From Streptomyces sedi (lineage in GTDB: Bacteria > Actinomycetota > Actinomycetes > Streptomycetales > Streptomycetaceae), in the NCBI RefSeq assembly GCF_006335015.1, contig NZ_VDGT01000019.1, positions 62,001 through 126,000 of the forward strand: a stretch of 64,000 nucleotides of DNA, written 5' to 3'. The position numbers and the translations under genes are program-made. How positions within the stretch are numbered: the stretch's first letter is position 1; each line of letters opens with the position of its first letter. The notes beneath the pieces were generated by a model. It did no database searches and was not told the DNA's origin. It worked only from the letters and a program-made list of their open reading frames with translations. Below are positions 1 through 8,143 of this stretch, piece after piece.

Positions 1-903
1 GAGCGCCTCCCAGGCGGCAGCCGCACGCCGCAGGGTCAGCAACGCGTCCCGCCGCGCGCCGGGACCGAAGTGCTCAGCGCCGGGGCCGCTCTCGGCCCAC
101 AGCGCGGACGCGTCCACGACCACCGAGGGGTCGGACAGACTGTGCGCCTGGAGCACCGCGCGAAACCGCGCCTCGCCGGGGCCGGCGTCCGCGGCAGGGG
201 CCTGGAGCTCCACCCGCAGCGAGAGCCCGACCCCGGCGTCGTGGCCGGCCGCCACCTCGCCGGCCCACGCGCGCCGTTCGGGCACCCGGACCGGCTCCCG
301 CGCGGCGAACGCGGGGGAGCCGGCGGCCAGCGCCGCCGCGGGGGTGCGCGGCAGGCCGTCGGCGACGGCGTCGAGGAACGCCCGCAGCACCGTCGCCGGC
401 GGCGGCAGCAACGGCCCACCGTCCGCGTCCGGTTCGGGCAGCGGAACGGCGTGCGCCTGCGGCGGCATCGCCTCGGCCAGCGCGCGCAGCCGCTCGGCGT
501 CGGCCGCCTCCAGCGGCCCGAGCCGCCACGCGTCGTGGTCACCGGCGGTCACACCGGGCAGCAGCCGTCCGCGCGCGGCGAGTTGGAGCGCGAGCACGGC
601 GGCGGCACCCCAGAAGCGGGCCGCCGGCGTGGCGGTTCGCGCGGCCCGTGCCCTGGTCAGCGCCGGGAGCGCGGCGCCGACGGGCAGCACGACCGCGGGA
701 ACGGAGCCCACCCCGACCGCTCCGTCGGAGGTGGGGAGCGCCACCGTCACCTCCTCTACGGGCAGCCCCGGCACCTCGGGCGCCGAGCCGTCGGGAGACC
801 AGAAGGCGACCCGGGAGAGTCGAGGGGGATCGGCCGGCAGCACCGTGGCGGCCAGCTCCAGCAGGGCGACGACCTGCGACGGGGTCGGCGGGCTCGCTGA
901 CAC
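1..903 (-). CDS. SNF2-type DEAD/DEAH helicase, N-terminal part (runs off the window)
   Basis: The open minus-strand frame runs from a GTG at 903 to the window edge (301 codons, no stop). GAGGAG at 908-913 lies 4 nt upstream of the GTG. The translation is natural Streptomyces protein, with the segments LPGVTAGDHDAWRLGPLEA and HSLSDPSVVVDASALW. As I recall the family, these belong to the SNF2-associated N-terminal region of large helicases annotated as DEAD/DEAH box helicase with an SNF2 helicase-associated domain. The ATPase motifs would lie outside the window. Its role would be nucleic-acid or protein-DNA remodelling in the cytoplasm. Other open frames across this stretch are shadows with Arg/Pro-rich composition. 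Confidence 0.7.
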   Translation of the reverse strand, partial: MSASPPTPSQVVALLELAATVLPADPPRLSRVAFWSPDGSAPEVPGLPVEEVTVALPTSDGAVGVGSVPAVVLPVGAALPALTRARAARTATPAARFWGAAAVLALQLAARGRLLPGVTAGDHDAWRLGPLEAADAERLRALAEAMPPQAHAVPLPEPDADGGPLLPPPATVLRAFLDAVADGLPRTPAAALAAGSPAFAAREPVRVPERRAWAGEVAAGHDAGVGLSLRVELQAPAADAGPGEARFRAVLQAHSLSDPSVVVDASALWAESGPGAEHFGPGARRDALLTLRRAAAAWEAL

Positions 904-1117
904 ACGGCTCCTCAAATTTGACTAGTCGGCGGGCGACGGCCGAGGGTACCTCAACGAGAGGGGCGACCGGAAACGCGAAAGAAGGCGCAAAACGGGCCCG
1001 ATCCGCTCCGAGGGGTGTCACTGGGTACACCCCCACTCGGGGGGTTGCGGCCATAGTGACCCACCGTGAGCAACTCCTAGGCTGAGCGCATCATCCCTCA
1101 CTCGTACCGGAGTCCCC

Positions 1118-2221
1118 ATGCCTCAGCCCACCGCCGTCGTGCCACCGTCGCGTTCGGCGCCGCCCTCGGCCACGCCCGACGCCGGCGAGTTCACCCCGTT
1201 GTCGCGGCAGGTCAAGGCAGAGCGGCTCCTGGAGCGTCGACTCGGCTGGTACGCCGTTCACCTCGGCGTCAACGCCCTGGCGCTCGCGCTGGTGATCACC
1301 GCCGTGCTGCTCTCCGGCGACTCGTGGTGGACCGTCCTGCTGGCCGTGCCCCTGGCCCTCTTCTCCACCCGCACGGCCTTCATCGGGCATGACGCCGGGC
1401 ACTCGCAGATCGCCACCAGCCGCAAGGTGAACCGGCGGCTGGGGCTGTTCCACGGCAACCTCCTGCTGGGCATGAGCTCCGCCTGGTGGAACGACAAGCA
1501 CAACCGCCACCACGCCAACCCCAACCACATCGACAAGGACCCCGACGTCGGCGAGGGCGTCCTCGTGTGGACCGAGGGGCAGGCGGAGAAGCGCACCGGC
1601 TTCGCCCAGTGGCTCACCCGCAACCAGGCCAGGCTCTTCTTCCCGCTGCTGCTGCTCGAAGGCATCGCGCTGAAGGTCTCCAGCGTCCAGATGGTCGCCT
1701 CCCGCGAGGGCTGGGAGGGCCGGGGCCGCGCCCGCGCCGTGGAGGCCTCGCTGCTGGTCGTCCACTTCGTCGCCTACGTCGCCCTGCTGGTCACCGCCAT
1801 GGGCCCCGGCAAGGCGGTGGTCTTCGCCCTGATCCACCACATGCTCTTCGGCCTGCACCTGGGCGCGGTCTTCGCGCCCAACCACAAGGGCATGGAGATG
1901 CCCGACCCCGACGTCCGCTGGGGCCACCTGCGCAAGCAGGTCCTGACCTCGCGGAACGTGCGCGGCGGCCCGTTCACCGACTGGATGATGGGCGGGCTCA
2001 ACTACCAGATCGAGCACCACCTCTTCCCGAACATGCCGCGCTCCAACCTGCGCAAGGCCCAGCCGCTGGTCCGCGACTACTGCCGCTCCATCGGTGTCTC
2101 CTACGCCGAGACCAGCCTGATGGACTCCTACCGACAGGCGCTCACCCACATGCACGGCGTCGGCGCCGACCTGCGGGCCGAGCGTCGCGCCGCGCGGCGG
2201 GGCCAGAGCGAGAAGGGCTGA
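1118..2221 (+). CDS. Membrane fatty acid desaturase
   Basis: The 367-residue protein has the three histidine boxes of acyl-lipid/acyl-CoA desaturases: HDAGH near residue 91, HNRHH near 128 and QIEHH near 301. Hydrophobic segments between them are expected to place a di-iron centre on the cytoplasmic face. It should introduce a double bond into membrane acyl chains and so adjust fluidity; the position of the bond cannot be read from sequence. The ATG at 1118 has a weak GGAG upstream. It is divergent from the helicase and followed by a strong hairpin terminator, so it looks monocistronic. Confidence 0.9.
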   Translation: MPQPTAVVPPSRSAPPSATPDAGEFTPLSRQVKAERLLERRLGWYAVHLGVNALALALVITAVLLSGDSWWTVLLAVPLALFSTRTAFIGHDAGHSQIATSRKVNRRLGLFHGNLLLGMSSAWWNDKHNRHHANPNHIDKDPDVGEGVLVWTEGQAEKRTGFAQWLTRNQARLFFPLLLLEGIALKVSSVQMVASREGWEGRGRARAVEASLLVVHFVAYVALLVTAMGPGKAVVFALIHHMLFGLHLGAVFAPNHKGMEMPDPDVRWGHLRKQVLTSRNVRGGPFTDWMMGGLNYQIEHHLFPNMPRSNLRKAQPLVRDYCRSIGVSYAETSLMDSYRQALTHMHGVGADLRAERRAARRGQSEKG

Positions 2222-2246
2222 CCGCCGCCGGGCGGTGAGGGACGCA

Positions 2247-2283
2247 CGCGAAGGTGCCCCGGCGCGGCCGGGGCACCTTCGCG
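2247..2283 (+). terminator. Intrinsic terminator after the desaturase
   Basis: Perfect 16-bp inverted repeat, arms 2247-2262 and 2268-2283 with a 5-nt loop, arm core AAGGTGCCCCGG. There is no U-tract, as is usual for Streptomyces terminators. It lies 25 bp after the desaturase stop. Confidence 0.85.
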
Positions 2284-2356
2284 TGGAACGGTGGACACTG
2301 GAGAGACGTTGACACAGTGCCGCGGCGACCCTCGCCGTGGCGAGGAGGTGCTGACC

Positions 2357-2539
2357 ATGAGTCGAGGTGCGAAGGTCGCGATCGGCGCGCTGGGCGCCGG
2401 GGTGGTTCTCTGGTGGCTGACCAGTTTCTGGATCGCGCTGCTGGTGATGGTGGGTGTACCGGTCGGCGCGTACTTCCTGCTGGACTCCTCGCAGCGCACC
2501 CGCCTGCGCCGGGCCGGCCGCAAGGAACTGGGCCGCTGA
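2357..2539 (+). CDS. Small membrane protein, 60 residues
   Basis: A GAGGAGG at 2342-2348 sits 8 nt before the ATG at 2357, which decides the start over an upstream in-frame codon at 2291. The product begins MSRGAKVAIGALGAG, has one long hydrophobic stretch (about residues 6-42, probably two helices) and a basic tail ending RRAGRKELGR. I do not recognise a function; similar tiny membrane proteins are common in Streptomyces. It is separated from the desaturase by a terminator, so it probably has its own promoter. Confidence 0.65.
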   Translation: MSRGAKVAIGALGAGVVLWWLTSFWIALLVMVGVPVGAYFLLDSSQRTRLRRAGRKELGR

Positions 2540-3026
2540 GCCCCTCCGGGGGCGATTCGGCACGCTTCCGCGCTCGACCGTTCGATGTTCGGTCGGTGGT
2601 CGTTCCCGCTGCCGGCCCGGGCCCGTGCCGGGGGCGCGGGGAACGGCGCGGGCAACTACCCGCCACACTCCCGCGCTCGACCGCCCACCGCTCCACGTCC
2701 ACACGGCGTCCACACGGCGGTCATCCCGAGCCAGGCCGGCAGGCCAACATCGCTTTGTCGACCTTCCCCGCCCATTTTTCGCGGCGATTTCCCGACGTTT
2801 TCCCGCCGCCTTTCCGTCACGCTCACCCGGGGCCCCGACCGCGCGGCCGGGGCCGGCCGCCGCGTTCACAGGCCTCTTCGAGTCGGTGGGTGCCCCGCCC
2901 CTGCCCTCCGGGGCGTGAAAGCGGTACGGTCCCTTCCGGATGGCGGTGGGGGGTAGACGGTTGCTCACAACCGCTTGCTGGGGAAGGCTGACTTCGCAGT
3001 CGCCTTACGAGAAGGGGGAGCTGGGG
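2540..3026. other. Intergenic stretch with no gene seen
   Basis: Open frames here have Arg/Pro-rich shadow composition and no Shine-Dalgarno support. The middle (about 2740-2830) is less GC-rich, with runs of T and C, and may hold the promoter of the Roadblock gene. I see no long hairpin or repeat. Confidence 0.5.
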
Positions 3027-3419
3027 ATGGCACTGAGCACCACGCTCGACTGGCTGCTGGACGACCTGGCGCAGCGGCTACCGCGTGTGCGGCATGTGCT
3101 GCTGCTGTCGAGCGATGGGCTGGTGACCTCGGTGAGTCGAGGGCTCCGGCGCAGCAGCGCGGAGCATCTCGCCGCCGTCGCCTCCGGGTTGCACAGTCTG
3201 GCCAAGGGGGTCGGGGATCACTTCAGCTGCGGCGATGTCCGGCAGACGATGATCGAGTTCGACGACGGGGTGCTCTTTGTGACCTCCGCCGGCGACGGCA
3301 GCTGTCTGTGCGTTCTGACCGGGCCCGACGCCGATGTCGGGCAGGTCGGCTACGAGATGACGCTGCTGGTCAACAAGGTGGGCGAGCACATGGGGCTGGC
3401 CGCGCGAGAGGCACTGTAG
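3027..3419 (+). CDS. Roadblock/LC7 domain protein (CvnB-like)
   Basis: The 130-residue protein begins MALSTTLDWLLDDLAQRLPRV and reads through LLLSSDGL and ending near NKVGEHMGLAAREAL, the pattern of the Roadblock/LC7 family. In Streptomyces such proteins usually sit in cvn conservons (sensor kinase, Roadblock, DUF742, small GTPase), where they scaffold a membrane GTPase switch. No DUF742 or GTPase gene follows here, so this is an orphan copy. The ATG at 3027, preceded by AGGGGGAG at 3013-3020, is preferred over the upstream in-frame codon at 2940. Cytoplasmic. Confidence 0.85.
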   Translation: MALSTTLDWLLDDLAQRLPRVRHVLLLSSDGLVTSVSRGLRRSSAEHLAAVASGLHSLAKGVGDHFSCGDVRQTMIEFDDGVLFVTSAGDGSCLCVLTGPDADVGQVGYEMTLLVNKVGEHMGLAAREAL

Positions 3420-3537
3420 CCGGAAGACGCCGACGCGGTGCCGCACCGCGAGGTCTCGGTTACTCAGAGTTGCGTCGACGGGGCGGCCGGGGGTAGAGTC
3501 ACTACCGACAGTGAGTAGTTGCCTGCTGGAGGTAGTC

Positions 3538-4623
3538 ATGCGTCTCTGGAACCCCGCCCCCTTCGCTCTCACACCCTCGCGGCTCTCGCCGAGCTCCCCG
3601 GTGCTGTCCTCCGTCGAGACACGCGGCCCGGCCCGCGCGGCGGCGATCACCACCCGTGGCGTCGGCCGCGCCCATCTGACCCGGCGTGCCCCCGGTGCGG
3701 CGCCGCCGACCGGCGAGGGCGGTGCCCCGCCGGGGAGGACGGTGGCGGGCCGCGCGACCCTCGCGACCGCCTCGGCGCGGGGCGCCACCGCCGTCAGAAG
3801 CCGTCAGCGGCCCGGCGCGGCCCGGCTGTTCGACCATCCTCTGATCACCCGTGTCCCGGCGACGGCCCGTTCCGGCGTCGCCGAGGACCTGGCGCGGCAC
3901 AGGCGGCTGGTGCGCCACCGGCCGTGGCGCGCCCCGGGCGGCCTGGCGGCGCCCGCCCGCCGTCTCGGGCGGTGGGAGCGTGCCGCGCCCCCGGCGCGCC
4001 GGAGGGCCAGGGGAGCGCCACGGCCGCCGATGGGGCGGCGGCTCCCGCGCCACCCGGTGAGCACCGCGGTCGGCGCCGAGCTGCTCGGCATCAGCACCGC
4101 TCGCTTCTCCCGTCTGGCCAGGGGCGGTTGCTTCAGCCCCTGTGAGTTCCTGCTCACCGAGCACGGCGTGATCGCCTGGCGCTATCCGCCCGTCGAGCTG
4201 CTGCGCCTGGCGCGCCGCCGCCCCGCCCTGCTGACCGGTGCCCTGCCCGAGGGGCTGCGCCACACACTCAGCAGGGGACACGACTGGCGCCCGCGCCGAT
4301 GGCGGGCCCGACGCACCGGGACGCTCGTCGGGCAGGCGGCGGGCCCCTGGGAGGCGGCGGCGGTCCCCGCGGCGGTGCTGCCGCTCGGCGTCCTGCGTGA
4401 GGCGGTGCCCGACCCGGCCGAGCGGGCGGCGCTCAGCCGGCTGCGCCCGCCCCTGGTCGCGGCCCGGCTCGCGGCCGGCCCGTGGCGCACGGTGCGGCGG
4501 CTGCTCACCGCGCACGACCCGGAGGAGTCCGGCTGGTACCGGGAGCAGCTGGCGGTCGCGCTCCGCCTCGCCCGTCAGGAGCCGCCGCCCGCCGTCACAG
4601 CGCCCCGACGTCGATCACCTTGA
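3538..4623 (+). CDS. DUF6397 family protein with aberrant N-terminus
   Basis: The C-terminal half matches, from memory, the Streptomyces DUF6397 family: AELLGISTARFSRLARGG, LLTGALPEGLRHTLSRG, DWRPRRWRARR and a closing segment around LLTAHDPEESGWYREQLA. No biochemical role is known; the first half of relatives looks like a helix-turn-helix. Here residues 1-180 are Arg/Pro/Ala-rich and I cannot find the usual LKRGEFDLAV-like motif. A diverged, replaced or frameshifted N-terminus are all possible. The ATG at 3538 follows GGAGGT at 3528-3533. The 3' end overlaps the convergent helicase gene by 29 bp. Confidence 0.6.
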   Translation: MRLWNPAPFALTPSRLSPSSPVLSSVETRGPARAAAITTRGVGRAHLTRRAPGAAPPTGEGGAPPGRTVAGRATLATASARGATAVRSRQRPGAARLFDHPLITRVPATARSGVAEDLARHRRLVRHRPWRAPGGLAAPARRLGRWERAAPPARRRARGAPRPPMGRRLPRHPVSTAVGAELLGISTARFSRLARGGCFSPCEFLLTEHGVIAWRYPPVELLRLARRRPALLTGALPEGLRHTLSRGHDWRPRRWRARRTGTLVGQAAGPWEAAAVPAAVLPLGVLREAVPDPAERAALSRLRPPLVAARLAAGPWRTVRRLLTAHDPEESGWYREQLAVALRLARQEPPPAVTAPRRRSP

Positions 4624-7108
4624 GCACGGCGCGCCCCTCGGAGTCCGATGCCGTGAGGTCCACCTCGGCCGAGATGCCCCAGTCGTGGTCGCCCGCCGGG
4701 TCGGCGAAGGTCTGCCGCACCCGCCACAGCCCGTCCTCCGGGTGCTCCTCGATCGCCAGCAGCCGCGGCCCCCTGGCGTCCGGGCCGGTGCCCAGCTCGT
4801 CGTACTCGTCCCAGTAGCCCTCCAGCGCGGTGCGCCACGCCTCGGCGTTCCAACCGTCGTCCCCGTCCAGCTCCCCGAGCTCCGTGTAGCGGTCCAGCGC
4901 CGCCAGCTCCACCCGGCGGAACATCGCGTTCCGCACCAGCACCCGGAAGGCCCGCGCGTTGGCCGTCACCGGCCGCACCTGGTCCGCCCGCTCCCGCGCC
5001 TCGTCGGCCTCCTCCGTCTCCGGGTTGGCCAGCTGTTCCCACTCGTCCAACAGACTGGAGTCCACCTGACGCACCAACTCGCCCAGCCACGCCGTGATGT
5101 CCTGGAAGTCCTCCGACTTCCGGTCCTCGGGCACGGTGTGCTCCAGCGCCTTGTAGGCGCTCGCCAGATACCGCAGCACGATGCCCTCGGTCCTGGCCAG
5201 CTCGTAGAGCGACACGAACTCGGAGAAGGTCATCGCGCGTTCGTACATGTCGCGGACGACCGACTTCGGCGACAGCGGGTGGTCGCCGACCCAGGGGTGG
5301 CTCCCGCGGTACAGGTCGAAGGCGTGGAAGAGCAGCTCGTCCAGGGGGCGGGGATAGCTGATGTCCATCAGCCGCTCCATCCGCTCCTCGTACTCGATCC
5401 CCTCGGCCTTCATCGCGGCCACGGCCTCGCCCCGAGCCTTGTTCTGCTGGGCGGCCAGGATCTGCCGGGGATCGTCCAGCGTGGCCTCGACCACCGAGAC
5501 CATGTCCAACGCGTAGGAGGGAGACTCGGGATCAAGCAGTTCGAACGCCGCCAGCGCGAACGTCGACAGCGGTTGGTTGAGCGCGAAGTCCGCCTGGAGG
5601 TCCACCGTCAGCCGCACCGTGCGCCCCTGCGCGTCCGGTTCCGGCAGCCGCTCCACGATCCCGCCGTCGAGCAGCGACCGGAAGATCGCGACGGCCCGCC
5701 GGATGTGGCGCAGTTGCTGCCTGCGCGGCTCGTGGTTGTCCTCCAGCAGCCGCCGCATCGCCGCGAACGGGTCGCCCGGCCTCGCGATCACCGCCAGCAG
5801 CATCGCGTGGGTCACGCGGAAGCGCGACGTCAACGGCTCGGGGTCGGCCGCGATCAGCTTCTCGAAGGTCTGCTCGCTCCAGTTGACGAAGCCCTCGGGA
5901 GCCTTCTTGCGCACCACCTTGCGGCGCTTCTTCGGGTCGTCGCCGGCCTTGGCCAACGCCTTCTCGTTCTCCACCACATGCTCGGGCGCCTGCGCCACCA
6001 CGAAGCCGGACGTGTCGTAGCCGGCGCGTCCGGCGCGCCCCGCGATCTGGTGGAACTCCCGCGCCCGCAGCACCCGCACCCGGCTGCCGTCGTACTTGGT
6101 GAGCGCCGTGAACAGCACCGTCCTGATGGGGACGTTGACGCCGACGCCGAGGGTGTCGGTGCCGCAGATCACCTTCAGCAGACCGGCCTGCGCCAGCTTC
6201 TCGACCAGCCGCCGGTACTTGGGCAGCATTCCCGCGTGGTGCACCCCGATGCCGTGCCGGACATAGCGCGACAGGTTCCGGCCGAAGCGCGTGGTGAAGC
6301 GGAAGTTGCCGATCAGCGAGGCGATCTCGTCCTTCTCGGCCCGGGTGCACATGTTGATGCTCATCAACGCCTGCGCCCGCTCCACCGCCTGGGCCTGTGT
6401 GAAGTGCACGATGTAGACGGGCGCCTGACGGGTCTCCAACAGCTCCGTCAGCGTCTCCGTCAGCCCCGTCGTCCGGTACTCGTAGCTCAGCGGCACCGGC
6501 CTGGTCGTCGAGCGGACCACGGCCGTCGACCGCCCGGTGCGCCGCCTCAGGTCCTCCTCGAAGCGCGTCATGTCGCCGAGCGTCGCCGACATCAGGACGA
6601 ACTGCGCCTGCGGCAGCTCCAGCAGCGGAATCTGCCAGGCCCAGCCCCGGTCCGGCTCCGCGTAGAAGTGGAACTCGTCCATCACCACCTGGCCGACGTC
6701 CGCCCGCGCCCCGTCCCGCAGCGCGATCGACGCCAGCACCTCCGCGGTGCAGCAGATCACGGGGGCGTCCGCGTTGACGGAGGCGTCGCCGGTGAGCATC
6801 CCGACGTTCTCCGTACCGAAGAGCTTGCACAGCTCGAAGAACTTCTCCGACACCAGCGCCTTGATCGGCGCCGTGTAGAAGGTCACCTCGTCCCTTGCCA
6901 GCGCCGCGAAGTGGGCCCCCGCCGCCACCAGCGACTTTCCCGATCCCGTGGGCGTGGAGAGGATCACGTTGGCCCCGGAGACCACCTCGATCAGTGCCTC
7001 CTCCTGGGCGGGGTAGAGGGTGATCCCCCGCTCGTCCGCCCACGACGAGAACGCGTCGAAGAGGGCATCGGGGTCACTGTTCTGCGGCATCTGATCGATA
7101 AGGGTCAC
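4595..7108 (-). CDS. DEAD/DEAH box helicase with DUF3516 C-terminal region
   Basis: An SF2 helicase of about 837 residues. Visible motifs are Walker A STPTGSGKSL, motif II DEFH (a variant of DEAH), motif III SATLGD and motif VI QIAGRAGRAG. The long C-terminus (YEERMERLMDISYPRPLDELL) is the DUF3516 region. It probably remodels RNA, like Ski2/Mtr4 relatives, but a DNA role is not excluded. I chose the GTG at 7108 because the product then begins (M)TLIDQMPQ, which agrees with the family start; the upstream ATG at 7168 would add an unlikely Gly-rich leader. Single gene, convergent with DUF6397. Confidence 0.9.
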   Translation of the reverse strand: MTLIDQMPQNSDPDALFDAFSSWADERGITLYPAQEEALIEVVSGANVILSTPTGSGKSLVAAGAHFAALARDEVTFYTAPIKALVSEKFFELCKLFGTENVGMLTGDASVNADAPVICCTAEVLASIALRDGARADVGQVVMDEFHFYAEPDRGWAWQIPLLELPQAQFVLMSATLGDMTRFEEDLRRRTGRSTAVVRSTTRPVPLSYEYRTTGLTETLTELLETRQAPVYIVHFTQAQAVERAQALMSINMCTRAEKDEIASLIGNFRFTTRFGRNLSRYVRHGIGVHHAGMLPKYRRLVEKLAQAGLLKVICGTDTLGVGVNVPIRTVLFTALTKYDGSRVRVLRAREFHQIAGRAGRAGYDTSGFVVAQAPEHVVENEKALAKAGDDPKKRRKVVRKKAPEGFVNWSEQTFEKLIAADPEPLTSRFRVTHAMLLAVIARPGDPFAAMRRLLEDNHEPRRQQLRHIRRAVAIFRSLLDGGIVERLPEPDAQGRTVRLTVDLQADFALNQPLSTFALAAFELLDPESPSYALDMVSVVEATLDDPRQILAAQQNKARGEAVAAMKAEGIEYEERMERLMDISYPRPLDELLFHAFDLYRGSHPWVGDHPLSPKSVVRDMYERAMTFSEFVSLYELARTEGIVLRYLASAYKALEHTVPEDRKSEDFQDITAWLGELVRQVDSSLLDEWEQLANPETEEADEARERADQVRPVTANARAFRVLVRNAMFRRVELAALDRYTELGELDGDDGWNAEAWRTALEGYWDEYDELGTGPDARGPRLLAIEEHPEDGLWRVRQTFADPAGDHDWGISAEVDLTASDSEGRAVLKVIDVGAL

Positions 7109-7232
7109 CGTCCCATACTGCCCGCACCACCCGCCCCCGGCAGAACCGACCGTTCGTCCGAAGATCACATGGCGCTACGCTGGCGGGCCAGACGACGACT
7201 CAACGGGGAAGAAAAGGCGGGGGAGTTCAACC

Positions 7233-8021
7233 ATGATGGGACCTGCGCACTCGCTGTCCGGTGCGATGGCCTGGCTGGGTGTGGGGGCCGCCGCTGCCGC
7301 CGCCGACCACGCCATGCCCTGGCCGGTGCTGGTGGCCGGCACCCTGATCTGCGCCGGCGCCGCGCTCGCACCCGACCTGGACCACAAGTCGGCCACGATA
7401 TCCCGCGCCTTCGGCCCCTTCTCCCGCATCCTCGCCGGCGTGATCGACAAGCTCTCCAGCGCCGTCTACAACTCCACCAGGGGCCCACGCGACCGCCGCC
7501 GTACCGGCGGCCACCGCACCCTCACCCACACCTGGATCTGGGCCGTCCTGCTGGGCGCGGGCTTCTCCGGCGCCGCCATCCTCTTCGGCCGCTGGGCGGT
7601 GCTCTTCACCCTCTTCGTCCACATGGTGCTGGCCGTCGAGGGCCTGCTGTGGCGGATGGCGCGGGTCTCCAGCGACGTGCTGGTCTGGCTGCTGGGCGGC
7701 GCGACGGCCTGGATCGTCGCCGGCGTCCTGAACGAGCCGGGCAACGGCTCCAACTGGCTCTTCACCGACGAGCCCTACGCCTGGCTCGGCCTGCCCATCG
7801 TATTGGGCGCCATCGTGCACACCCTCGGGGACTCCATCACGATCTCCGGCTGCCCCATGCTCTGGCCGCTGAAGATCTCCGGCCGCCGCTGGTACCCCCT
7901 GGGCACCCCGAGCTTCATGCGCTTCCGCGCCGGCGCCTGGGTGGAGAACAAGGTGCTGATGCCCGCGTTCCTCGTCATCGGCGCGGCGAGCGGCGTCGCC
8001 GCCGGCCTGCTGATGCCCTGA
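7233..8021 (+). CDS. DUF457 (YdjM-like) membrane-bound metal-dependent hydrolase-like protein
   Basis: 262 residues with several hydrophobic helices and conserved polar motifs: SLSGAMAWLG near the N-terminus, PDLDHKSATISR, GGHRTLTHTW and VHTLGDSITISGCPMLWPL. These are the His/Asp motifs of the DUF457 family, annotated as membrane-bound metal-dependent hydrolases and linked to the LexA regulon in E. coli. The substrate is unknown. The ATG at 7233 lies 10 nt after GGGGGAG. It is divergent from the helicase and ends before a terminator shared with the ABC genes. Confidence 0.8.
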   Translation: MMGPAHSLSGAMAWLGVGAAAAAADHAMPWPVLVAGTLICAGAALAPDLDHKSATISRAFGPFSRILAGVIDKLSSAVYNSTRGPRDRRRTGGHRTLTHTWIWAVLLGAGFSGAAILFGRWAVLFTLFVHMVLAVEGLLWRMARVSSDVLVWLLGGATAWIVAGVLNEPGNGSNWLFTDEPYAWLGLPIVLGAIVHTLGDSITISGCPMLWPLKISGRRWYPLGTPSFMRFRAGAWVENKVLMPAFLVIGAASGVAAGLLMP

Positions 8022-8056
8022 CCCCTCCCACCCACGCCGCCCGCACCACGGGCGAA

Positions 8057-8085
8057 GGGCCCGGCCCCCGCCGGGGACCGGGCCC
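8057..8085. terminator. Bidirectional terminator between convergent genes
   Basis: GGGCCCGG at 8057-8064 pairs perfectly with CCGGGCCC at 8078-8085, and an inner CCCC/GGGG extends the stem. It lies between the ends of the DUF457 gene and the ABC operon, so it can serve both. Confidence 0.7.
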
Positions 8086-8143
8086 TCCGCCCCACCGGGA
8101 CGGCTCGCCCACGCGCCCCTCAAGGGCGCGCGGGCGACGCCGC

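Noticed and set aside
1091..2968. A 625-codon minus-strand frame opposite the desaturase
   Set aside because: Composition is shadow-like (Val/Asp/His/Gln repeats); the desaturase histidine boxes on the other strand are decisive.
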